Origin: Hexactinellida sp. DTS-2022
Taxonomy: Eukaryota; Porifera; Hexactinellida
Direction of reading: 5' to 3'
Assembly (NCBI GenBank): GCA_028753945.1
Contig: JAPNXP010000003.1
Span: 4,278,001 to 4,342,000 of the forward strand
DNA length: 64,000 nt
In this document: one piece after another, positions 43,921 through 55,595 of the stretch
How the letters are laid out: each line of letters begins with the position of its first letter
Numbering within the stretch: the first letter of the stretch is position 1
Notes under the pieces: model-generated
Seen by the model: the letters and a program-made list of their open reading frames with translations, nothing else
The model's database searches: none
Told to the model about the DNA's origin: nothing
Position numbers and translations under genes: made by a program

Positions 43921-45127
43921 TTTTATTATTTATCCGTAGCTCATCCACAGAACAGAGTTTAATTAACTAAGAGCCCAAATTTTCAGCATATGTGTCTCAT
44001 GGGTTACAGATGTGCACCTGGGGTCACGATTTTTTATTACATTTTTTTGGACACATTTTTGCACCTGTTTAATATTGAAACTGGAACAATAAATAGTACC
44101 CGAAAATTAAATTTATATGCATTCGATAGAGAATTAAATTCTACACCTTTTCACAGTGCACAAATTTTTAAATTGGGTTTCGTTAGCGCCACAATAGAGT
44201 TGCAAGTTTCCTTTGTTTACTAACACTTCAGTTCAATTGAAAGTGTTAAATCTAATTCTATTGTATCAACTCGTTATTATTATATTGATTCAACTTGTGA
44301 GATCGAGTAGGCTTCTATTTTCCAATTGAAAACTAAGATTCTACATTCCATAACAACGACAGATTATGTGATTATATTTCCTTCTACAAGAATACTCTTG
44401 CACTGTTAATATACTGACGTAATTAATAATAATTAATTAAGTCAGTATATGACTTATATAGATGCTCCCAATTTGTTTATTAGGGGTTATCGAGTGTACG
44501 GAATTGAAATTTGATAGCCAAATTGATTAATTAATTATTTATGACAAAATAATTAAACTTAATAAATATAAGTTGACATTGAAATTGGTGTTAAATTATA
44601 AATATTATTAATAATTATTTATACTAATTAATTAAATATCATAAATCTCAGAGATCATAGAAGATAGAAACAAACTTTCAATTTATCAATTGGTCCTTAT
44701 GGCACGTGCCACCTATACAAGTGGGTCTTGACACCTTGAGGTGATGATGACATCGTTAAAAAAATGTGTTTTTACAATTTTGTGAATTAAATAATTCGCA
44801 TGGGTTGGTTGGAGTTGGGTGAATACCCAACACGCACCTAAAAAATCCTGACTCAGCACATATTATATTCTACTGAAACTTGAATATCTCTCAAATGAAG
44901 TGAGCTAAATGGAAACTTCCACCGCTCTAAGGGTTGTAGCCTTCTGAAACACCTTTCTGAAATAATTTAACACCTTTATAGTGATGATGACTTGGCGAAA
45001 AAAAAATCCAAAATTGCATCCTGTGCCGACAGCATGTTCCATTGGAGGCACTATCAATAAACCACCAACAAAATATAGTGCCACCCAAGGAACATGCGTC
45101 GGCACAGGCTGCAATTTTGGATTTTAT

Positions 45128-45178
45128 TACTGTGCCGACTATACTACAGTATAGTGGCCCAGTTCTAATCTTACTGCC
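45128..45178 (+). repeat. Single copy of the small palindromic repeat
   Basis: ACTGTGCCGAC...GGCCCAGT plus TCTAATCTTACTGCC, placed directly after a long hairpin (45003-45124). It has the TACTACAGTA core variant also seen in the fifth copy of the 41.8-kb array. Confidence 0.9.
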
Positions 45179-47223
45179 TTGGTTAGTTATTATTATTATC
45201 CTTCCGTATCCTCTCCACAGAACAGAGTTTAATTAACTAAGAGCCCAAATTTTCAGGATATGTGTCTCATGGGTTACAGATGTGCACCTGGGGTCACGAT
45301 TTTTTATTACATTTTTTTGGACACATTTTTGCACCTGTTTAATATTGAAACTGGAACAATAAATAGTACCCGAAAATTAAATTTATATGCATTCGATAGA
45401 GAATTAAATTCTACACCTTTTCACAGTGCACAAATTTTTAAATTGGGTTTCGTTAGCGCCACAATAGAGTTGCAAGTTTCCTTTGTTTACTAACACTTCA
45501 GTTCCATTGAAAGTGTTAAATCTAATTCTATTGTTTCAACTCGTTATTATTATATTGATTCAACTTGTGAGATCGAGTAGGCTTCTGTTTTCTAATTGAA
45601 AACTAAGATTGTACATTCCATAACAACGACAGATTGTGTGATTAAATTTCCTTCTGCTAGAATATTATTGCACTATTAATAGACTGACGTAATTAATTAT
45701 AATTAATTCAGTCAGTATATTACTTATATAGATGCTTCCAATTTGTTTATTAGGGGTTATCGAGAGTGCGGAATTGAAATTTGATAACAAAATTAATTAA
45801 TTAATTATTTATGACAAAATAATTTAACTTAATAAATATAAGTTGACATTGAAATTGGTGTTAAATGATAAATAATATTAATAATTATTTATACTAATTA
45901 ATTTAATATCATAAATCTCAGAGATCATAGAAGATAGAAACAAACTTTCAATTTATCAATTGGTCCTTATGGCACGTGCCACCTATACAAGTGGGTCTTG
46001 ACACCTTGAGGTGATGATGATATCGTAAAAAAATGTGTTTTTACAATTTTGTTAATTCAATATTTAAAATGGGTTAGTTGATGTTGGGTGATGACCCAAC
46101 ACTCACATAAAAAATGCTGAGTCATCAGCTATTATATTCTACTCAAACTTGAATATCTCTAAAATTTAGTGAACTAAATGGAAACTTCCACCACTCTAAG
46201 GGTCGATGCCTTCTGTAACACATTTTGAAATAATTTAACACCTTCATAGTGATGATGAATTGGCGAAAAAAAAAAATCCAAAATTGCAGCTTGCGCCGAC
46301 AGCATGTTCCTTTGGAGGCACTATCAATAAACTACTAACAAAATATAGTGCCACCAAATGAGCATGCGTAGGCACAGGCTGCAATTTTGGATTTTTTTTT
46401 TCTCCGTAGACGGTGCCCTGCCGTCACCTTTATACATTAAGGGCTAAACTTGGCATGTAGGTGCGGAGTGACCGTCTAATTTGCACCTGGGGTTACGATT
46501 TTTGATCAAATAATTTTAACACCTATTTAAACTAATTATGGCTCATAGCATTAAATAATTAATAGTTAGCTTGATAAATTATATATATACGGATAGAGAA
46601 TTAAATTATACACCTTTTGGCAATTCGCAAATGTTCAACTTAGCCTAGGTTTGTGCCATAATTGGGGTGCCAATCTCCTGTGTTTTCTCACACTTCAGAT
46701 TCAGTAAAACTGTTAAATCTAATTCTATTGTTTCAACTTGTAATAATTTTATTGATTTAACTTGTTAAATCTTACTCTATTGATTCAACTCGCGATAATT
46801 ATATTGATTTAACTTATAAATTCCAGCTGGCTTCTATTTAATTATAGTATTACTATACAATGGATTAAATATAATAATATAATATAAGGAATTTGTTGAC
46901 TTAACTCACTCTCCGTGGATAACATTGATAAAATAAATAACTAATAATATAATTTATTATCAATACATAATGAATGAATGGCATTAAACTCTAGATGGTT
47001 TATGGTAGAAACAAATTTCAAATTTATCTACCGATCCTTGTGACTCGGATCAAATAACAAATGCATCTTCACACCTTGGGCGTTGATGATTTGGCGAAAA
47101 AAAATCCAAAATTGCAGCCTGCGCCGACAGCATGTTCCTTTGGAGGCACTATCAATAAACAACACAAAAATATAGTGCCACCAAAGGAACATGCGTCGGC
47201 ACAGGCTGCAATTTTGGATTTTT

Positions 47224-47405
47224 TACTGTGCCGACTATACTATAGTATAGTGGCCCAGTATTAGAATCACTGCCTTTATTTTATTTTTATTATTACTGTG
47301 CCGACTATACTATAGTATAGTGGCCCAGTATTGGAATCACTGCCTTTATTACTGTGCCGACTATACTATAGTATAGTGGCCCAGTTCTAATCTCACTGCC
47401 TTTAT
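47224..47405 (+). repeat. Three copies of the small palindromic repeat, then a T run
   Basis: Three units follow directly after the long hairpin at 47101-47222. A run of more than 20 T follows at about 47405-47431, up to the start of the next large unit. Confidence 0.9.
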
Positions 47406-50400
47406 TTTTTTTTTTTTTTTTTTTTTTTTTCTCCGTAGACGGTGCCCTGGCCTGAGCTTTATAGTTGATGGGCTGAAACTTGGCATGTAGGTGCGATGGG
47501 ACCGTCTAATTTGCACCTGGGGTTACGATTTTTGATTAACAATTTTTTTACACATCTTTAACACCTTTCAAAATTTGTCTGGTCCATAACTCAAAAAATA
47601 TTTTATTAAACCCCCAAATTTTATTTCACATTTGGATTCACCATAAAATTCTGCGTCTGATGGGAGAAGAAAACTTTTAATAAAGAGTTTTATTTCTGCC
47701 ATAAATGGGGGTTGAAATTTCTTTGTTTACTCACACTTCAATTTCAGTAAAACTGTGAAATCTAATTCCATTGTTTCAACTTGTAATAATTATATTGATT
47801 TAACTTGTTAAATCTTTCACTATTGTTTCAACTTGCTACAATTATATTGATTTAACTTGTGAATGCAAGCTGGCTTCTATTTTGCAATTGAAAATTAAGA
47901 TTATATATTTCATAACAACGACATATTATGTGATTATATTTACTTCTGCGAGAATATAATTGCACTGTTAATATACTGACGTAATTAATTATAAATATTT
48001 CAGTTTGTATTTAACTTATATAGTAGCTTCCAATTTGTATATTAGAGGTTATCGAGTGTGCGGAATTGAAATTTGATAGATAAATTAATTAATTAATTAT
48101 TTATGACAAAATAATTGAACTTAATAATTGTATGTTGACATTGAAATTGGTGTCATATTATAAATAATATTAATAATTATTTATACTAATTAATTAAATA
48201 TCATAAATCTCAGAGATCATAGAAGATAGAAACAAACTTTCAATTTATCAATTGGTCCTTATGGCACGTGCCACCTATACAAGTGGGTCTTGACACCTTG
48301 AGGTGATGATTACATCGTTAAAAAAATGTGTATTTACAATTTTGTTAATTCGATATTTAAAATGGGTTAGTTAATGTTGGGTGATGACCCAACACCCACT
48401 TAAAAAATGCTGAGTCATTACAGATTATATTCTACTGAAACTTGAATATCTCTTTAATGAAGTGAGCTGAATGGAAACTTCCACCACTCTAAAGGGTCGT
48501 TGCCTTCTGAAACACCTTTCTGAAATAATTTAACACCTTCATAGTGATGATGACATGGCGAAAAAAAAAATCCAAAATTGCAGCCTGTGCCGACAGCATG
48601 TTCCTTTGGAGGCACTATCAATAAACCAACAACAAAATATAGTGCCACCAAAGGATCATGCGTCGGCACAGGCTGCAATTTTGGATTTTATTATTATTAT
48701 TATTTATATTATTATTTTTTCTCCGTAGACGGTGCCCTGGCCAGAGCTTTATGGTTGATGGGCTGAAACTTGGCATGTAGGTTCGGAGTCGACGTCTAAT
48801 TTGCACCTGGGGTTACGATTTTTTATTAACAAATTTTTGACACATCTTTAACACCTTTCAAATTTTGTCTGGTCCATAACTCAAAAGTTGTTTTACTAAA
48901 CCCCCAAATTTTATTTCACATTTGGACTCGCCATAGAATTCTGCGTCTGATGGGACAAGAAAGTTTCGCATAAAGGGGTCAATTTCTGCCATAAATGGGC
49001 GTTGAAATTTCTTTGTTTACTCACACTTCAATTTCAGTAAAACTGTGAAATCTAATTCCATTGTTTCAACTTGTAATAATTATATTGATTTAACTTGTTA
49101 AATCCTACTCTATTGATTCAACTTGCGATAATTATATTGATTCAACTTATAAATTCCAGCTGGCTTCTATTTAATTGTAGCATTACTATACAATGGATTA
49201 AATTAAATTAATTTATATAAGGAATTTGTTGACTTTACTCAACTAACCGTGGATAACATTGCTAAAATAAATAACTAATAATTTAATTTATTATCATTAA
49301 GTAATGAATGAATGGCATTAAACTAAAGATGGTTTATGATAGAACCGTTAAGATTTTACATTCCACAACAACGACAGATTAAGTGATTATATTTATTTCG
49401 GCGAGAATATTCTTTTTGCACAATTAATGTACTGACGTAATTTATTATAATTAATTCCTTTTGTATTTAACTTATAGAATTTTCCAATTGGATTATTGGG
49501 GTTATCGAGTGCGCTGAATTCAAATATGATAGTGAAATTCGATTTAAATTAATAATAAGTGCAAATAATTGAACTGTATTTATTTTGCTGTACATAATAA
49601 TGGTGTTAAATTATTAATTTATTAATTAAATATTTATACTAATTAGGTAAATTTCATTAATCTCAGAGATGATACAAGATAGAAACAAACTTTCAATTTA
49701 TCAATTGGTCCTTATGCCAGGTACCACCTATACAAGTGGGTCTTGACACCTTGAGGTGATGATGACATCGTTAAAAAAATGTATTTTTACAATTTTGTGA
49801 ATTAAATAATTCGCATGGGTTGGTTGGAGTTGGGTGAATACCCAACACGCACTTAAAAAATGCTGAGTCATCACAGATTATATTCTACTGAAACTTGAAT
49901 ATCTCTCAAATGAATTGAGCTAAATGGAAACTTCCACCACTCTAAGGGTCGTTGCCTACTGAAACACCTTTCTGAAATAATTTAACACCTTCATAGTGAT
50001 GATGACTAGGCGAAAAAAAATCCAAAATTGCAGCTAGTGCTGACAGCATGTTCCTTTGGAGGCACTATCAATAAACCACCACCAAAATATAGTGCCACCA
50101 AAGGAACATGCGTCGGCACAGCTGCAATTTTGGATTTTTTTTTTTCTCCGTAGACGGTGCCCTGGCCAGAGCTTTATAGTTGATGGGCTTAAACTTTGCA
50201 TGTAGGTGCGATGGGACCGTCTAATTTGCACCTGGGGTTACGATTTTTGATTAACAAATTTTGGACACATCTTTAACACCTTTCAAAATTTGTCTGGTCT
50301 ATAACTCAAAATATGTTTTACTAAACCCCAAAATTTTATTTCATATTTAGATTCTTCTTAAAATTCTGCGTCTGATGGGAGAAGAGAATCTTCAAAAAAG

Positions 50401-50848
50401 GGTTTAATTTCTGCCATAAATGGGGGTTGAAATTTCTTTGTTTACTCACACTTCAGTTTCATTAAAACTGTGAAATTTAATTCCATTGTTTCAACTTGTA
50501 ATAATTATATTGATTTAACTTGTTAAATCCTACTCTATTGATTCAACTTGCAATAATTATATTGATTTCAATTATAAATTCCAGCTGGCTTCTATTTAAT
50601 TTACTATACAATAGATTAAATAAAATAATATAATATAAGGAACTTGTTGACTTAACTCACTCACCGTGGATAACATTGCTAAAATAACTAACTAATAATA
50701 TAATTTATTATCAATACATAATAAATTAATGGCATTAAACTCTAGATGGTTTATGATAGAAACAAACTTCAAATATATCTACCGTTCCTTGTGACTCGGA
50801 CCAAATAACAAATGCTTCTCCACACCTTGGGCGTTGATGACTTGGCAA

Positions 50849-50975
50849 AAAATATCCTAAATTGCAGCCTGTGCCGACAGCATGTTCCTTTGGAGGCACT
50901 ATCAATAAACCACCACCAAAATATAGTGCCACCAAAGGAACATGCGTCGGCACAGGCTGCAATTTAGGATTTTTT
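50849..50975 (+). repeat. Hairpin copy with a paired substitution in both arms
   Basis: Left arm reads ATCCTAAATTGCAG where other copies have ATCCAAAATTGCAG. The right arm reads CTGCAATTTAGGAT instead of CTGCAATTTTGGAT. The two changes keep the base pair. Confidence 0.9.
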
Positions 50976-50981
50976 ATTTAT

Positions 50982-51018
50982 TTACTGTGCCGACACAGTA
51001 TCTAATCTTACTGCCTTT
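50982..51018 (+). repeat. Deleted remnant of the small palindromic repeat
   Basis: ACTGTGCCGAC is joined to ACAGTATCTAATCTTACTGCC-like sequence. The TATACTATAGTATA core and GTGGCC arm are gone. Confidence 0.8.
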
Positions 51019-53396
51019 ATTATTATGTCCCCGTAGACGGTGCCCTGGCCACACCTGTATACATTTAGGGCTGAAACTTGGCATGTAGGTGCGGAATCAC
51101 CGTCTAATTTGCACCTGGGGTTACGATTTTTGATCAAATAATTTTAACACCTATTTAAACTAATTATGGTTATTACATGAAATCATACCTTGTGAATTTG
51201 ATAAAATTTTCATATTGGATAGCTAATTTAATTCTACACCTTTTGGAAAATACAAAATACCAAACTTTACGTTAATTTATGCCACAAATTGGGGTTTAAA
51301 TTTCTTTGTTTACTCACACTTCAGTTTCAGTAAAACTGTTAAATCTAATTCCATTGTTTCAACTTGTAATAAATATATTGATTAAACTTGTTAAATCTTA
51401 CACTATTGTTTAAACTTGCGATAATCATATTGATTCCACTTGTGAAATCGAGTAGGCTTCTATTTAATAATTGAAAACTAAGATTTTACATTCCATAACA
51501 ACGACAGATTATGTGATTATATTTACTTCTGAGAGAATATTATTGCACAATGGATACATGACATATTTAAATCTAATTTATTCGCTCTGTGTTTAACTTA
51601 TAGAGACGGTTCGAATTAGATTATTGGGGTTTTCGAGTGCGCTGAATTCAAATATGATGGTGAAATTGAATTTAAATTAATAATTATTGCAAATAATTTA
51701 ACTTAATAATTGTAAGTTGACATTGAAATTGGTGTTAAATTATAAATACGTAATATTAATTTTTATTTATACTAATTAATTAAATATCATAAATCTCAGA
51801 GATCATAGAAGATAGAAACAACTTTCAATTTATCAATTGGTCCGTATGCCACATGCCACCTATACAAGTGGGTCTTGACACCTTGAGGTGATGATGACAT
51901 CGTTAAAAAAATGTGTTTTTACAATTTTGTTAATTCGATTTTTAAAATGGGTTAGTTGATGTTGGGTGATTGACCCAACACTCACATTAAAAATGCTGAG
52001 TCATCAGCTATTATATTCTACTCAAACTTGAATATCTCTAAAATGAAGTGAACTAAATGGAAACTTCCACCACTCTAAGGGTCGATGCCTTGTGTAACAC
52101 CTTTTTGAAATAAATTGACACCTTCATAGTGATGATGACATTGCGAAAAAAAAATCCAAAATTGCAGCTTTCGCCGACAGCATGTTCCTTTGGAGGCACT
52201 ATCAATAAACAACCAACAAAATATAGTGCCACCAAAGGAACATGCGTCGGCACAGGCTGCAATTTTGGATTTTTTTTCTACGTAGACGGTGCCTTGACCA
52301 CACTTGTATACATTGAGGGCTGAAATTTGGCATGTAGTTGCGAAATGACCGTCTAATTTGCACCTGGGGTTACGATTTTTGATCAAATAATTTTAACACC
52401 TATTTAAACTAATTATGGCTCATAACATGAAATAATTAATATTGAGCTTGATAAAATTTACACATACGGATAGAAAATTAATTTCTACACCTTTTGGCAA
52501 TTCACAAATGTTCAATTTAGCCTAGGTTTGTGCCATAATTGGGGTGCCAATCTCCTGTGTTTCCTCACACTTGAGATTCAGTAAAACTGTTAATTCTAAT
52601 TCTATTGTTTCAACTTGTAATAATTATATTGAATCTTATTCTATTGTTTCAACTTGTAATAATTATATTGATTCAACTTGTTAAATCTTTCACTATTGTT
52701 TCAACTTGCGATAATTAAATTGATTCAACTTATAAATTCCAGCTGGCTTCTATTTAATTGTAGTATTACTATACAATGGATTAAATAAAATATAATAATA
52801 TAAGGAATTTGTTGACTCAACTCAACCAACCGTGGATAACATTGCTAAAATAAATTATTATAATATATTTTATTATCAATACAAAATGAATGAATGGCAT
52901 TAAACTCCAGATGGTTTATGATAGAAACAAACTTCAAATTTATCTACCGTTCCTTGTGACTCGGACCAAATAACAAATGCTTCTTCACACCTTGGGCGTT
53001 GATGACTTGACGAAAAAAAATCCAAAATTGCAGCCTGCGCCGACAGCATGTTCCTTTGGAGGCACTATCAATAAACCAACAAAAAAATATAGTGCCACCA
53101 AAGGAACATGCGTCGGCACAGGCTGCAATTTTGGATTTTACTATGATTATTCTATATTTTTTCTCCGTAGACGATGCCTTGGCCAAAGCTTTATAGTTGA
53201 TGGGCTGAAACTTGGCATGTAGGTGCGTATGGACCGTCTAATTTGCACCTGGGGTTACGATTTTTGATTAACAAACTTTGGACACATCTTTAACACCTTT
53301 CAAAATTTGTTTGGTCCATAACTCAAAAAATGTTTTACAAAACCCCCAAATTTTATTTCACATTTGGATTCACCATAAAATTCTGCGTCTAATAGG

Positions 53397-53881
53397 CAGG
53401 GTTGCCAATCCAATCCAATCGAGAAGATTTTCGATTGCCGATTGCTGCATTTTTCATCGATTGGATTATCGGTTGGATTGCTGCATTTTTCATCGATTGG
53501 ATTGTCGATTGGATTGGTTCGATTTATATCGATTGGATTCCAATCGATGAATTTTCATCGATTTTTTTCGATTGTTTGTTTTTTCAATTTCTAAATAATG
53601 CCAAAATTTAAAATGCTCAATTGCTCTTCAATTAAACCCAATAATATATGTTTTAGTTTGAACATATGATGAAACATAACTCTTTTTGATATAATACTGA
53701 GGTGTAAACGATCCAAAAAAATCGGAGAAGCAATCCAAAAAAATCGATGATATTTTGGATTGTCGATTGCGATTGGATTGTCATCCGAATAATCGATTGT
53801 CGAAATTTGGATTGCCGATTGTCCAAATTTGGCTCGATTGGATTGGATTGTCGATTGGATTGGATTGGATTGGCAACCCTG
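53397..53881. mobile_element. 485-bp hAT-like MITE, copy 2
   Basis: Same element as 40176-40660, flanked by a perfect 8-bp duplication CTAATAGG (53389-53396, 53882-53889). Unoccupied array units carry CTGATGGG at this site. The different flank shows a separate insertion rather than duplication of the array. Confidence 0.95.
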
Positions 53882-54105
53882 CTAATAGGAGAAGAAAATT
53901 TTCAATAAAGGGTTTAATTTCTACCATAAATGGGCGTTGAAATTTCTTTGTTTACTCACACTTCAATTACTGTAAAACTGTGAAATTTAATTCTATTGTT
54001 TCAACTTGTAATAATTGTATTGATTTAACTTGTTAAATCTTTCACTATTGTTTCAACTTGCGATAAATATATTGATTTAACTTATAAATTCCAGCTGGCT
54101 TCTAT

Positions 54106-55249
54106 TTAAGACTACTAGCGCTCTAATAATAGGCTTCTAAAGTACAGATTCTTTTTGAATTTATAGATTTACGTTCCCATAGAGAATAATATAGTACTAA
54201 AAGCTTAGTTCTGAAAAATATAAAAAGAGCACAGATCTAAAAATCGGTCTAATCCATTCTACCATGTCCCCATGAGTTACTCTAGGGAGGTTTTAATATC
54301 AAAAAGTCAAATTTTTCATCAGAATTGGACAATTTTAGACGAAACGGACGATTTTCCCACATTTGAGCCACTTTTTTGCTCCCAAAGGGCTCCAGTTTGT
54401 AATTAAGGACAAATTTGGATAATCGGAACTGTAACAGGTCTTAGTTTATATATCATAGTGCTATGTTCCAAATCTCAGCTTTATAACTTCAGAAAATTCC
54501 ACAGAAGTAAGCTTTAAAAATTGTGGCATGCTATAATTAGATTTGGTGGTTTTCAGGTGGCAGAGACGATTTTCTACATGACTACAACGAAGAATATTGA
54601 TTCGGGAAGGAATTAAAATGGCCATCTTGCTGGAATTCAATCACTGATAGTGTCTGAAAGTTAGTACTAAGCTCTAGCTCTCTTTTGAATTTGGATTTTC
54701 TCTTTTTGATGGACACATGGCACCTCCATTATATGGGCATTCGAATTTATAGCAAGGTAATAAACATTTAGAGCTAAGCTCTAGAGCTTAGCTCTAAATG
54801 TCTCCCGTTTAGGAGATACAAATGAGATACAAAGAAATACAAATTAAATGTCTCCCGTTTAGGAGATACAAATTTGCATGTGTCATTAAAATTGGTCACA
54901 TTTTCATGCCCATATATGGTCATTTCGAAAACGGTGCGTCCTAGGTTCATAAAATGTATTATTTACATATGGGAAACCATGTGTGCTGATCATTTTTCAC
55001 TAATCCAACTTCAATTTATCTCTTTTCCTCTCTGAGTTACAAATAAGTCAAGAATTTGTACCCTAAAGAAGCTATAACTTTTGCAATATCCACTTTCTAA
55101 AAAAAAAATTGATATGAGTTTAGAGGAATTTCCTCTGACTATCAAATGTGTGAGTAATAGAACAATGTAATCACAAATACTAGTTAGTTTACCGTGTTCA
55201 AGACCTTTGGTGTGATAAAACCGATTTGTAAAATAAAAGCCCGCTCGTT
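54106..55249. other. Spacer between array end and P-type relic
   Basis: AT-rich, no credible coding frame. Holds a 34-bp perfect palindrome (54766-54799) and two copies of AATGTCTCCCGTTTAGGAG (near 54796 and 54847). Confidence 0.5.
54766..54799. repeat. 34-bp perfect palindrome
   Basis: ATTTAGAGCTAAGCTCT followed immediately by its reverse complement, no loop. The next 20 bases begin a ~25-bp direct repeat (TGTCTCCCGTTTAGGAGATAC). Confidence 0.95.
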
Positions 55250-55595
55250 GCCTATTTAATAAACGGCCGTGTATGTCACCGAGAAGGCCAAAAAAATAGA
55301 AGGCCGGTTAATAAATTTCATTATAGGATAAACCATAGCTTACTCTATATATGGCCTGACAGTAACCTATAAAATATGGACCAAGGATGAAGGAGAAGAT
55401 GGTAATATTTATCCAACCACAATATTTAATTTCAAAAATAATAATAATAATCAACCACATTAATTAGAAATATTCTTGAAATATATACAACTATTGATCA
55501 GATTATATAATTTTTATTCCAAACTCTTCTATTGACGTACTATCCCATCCTTTTTACATTTCACTCTGGTATTTTATTCATATTAGCTTCTATTC

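Larger units (their letters stand above)
38303..54105. repeat. ~16-kb inverted array of hairpin-bearing repeat units
   Basis: Units of ~0.9-1.4 kb begin CCGTAGACGGTGCC or CCGTATCCTCTCCACAG. They share blocks such as TTTGCACCTGGGGTTACGAT, GTTTCAACTTGTAATAAT, ACCTATACAAGTGGGTCTTG, TGTTGGGTGATGACCCAACA and GGAAACTTCCACCACTCTAA. They finish ATGACATGGCGAAAAAA followed by a ~120-bp hairpin. Units left of ~41.7 kb are on the minus strand, those right of 42.5 kb on the plus strand. Forward units start near 42506, 43930, 45205, 46404, 47430, 48720, 50148, 51030, 52280 and 53162; the last is cut at ~54105. No long coding frame is present. Divergence between units shows this is not an assembly stutter. 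Might be a Helitron/Helentron-like or other rolling-type element in tandem, or a satellite; unproven. Confidence 0.8.

Noticed and set aside
38341..53222. Many recurring ~60-80-residue frames with QPVPTHVPLVALYF or KNPKLQPAPTACSF
   Set aside because: Both strands of the same hairpin read as peptides. Frames are not kept between copies, so they are not a protein family.
38303..54105. CRISPR-like array
   Set aside because: Repeats are long, palindromic and diverged with repeated, not unique, spacers, and the context is eukaryotic.
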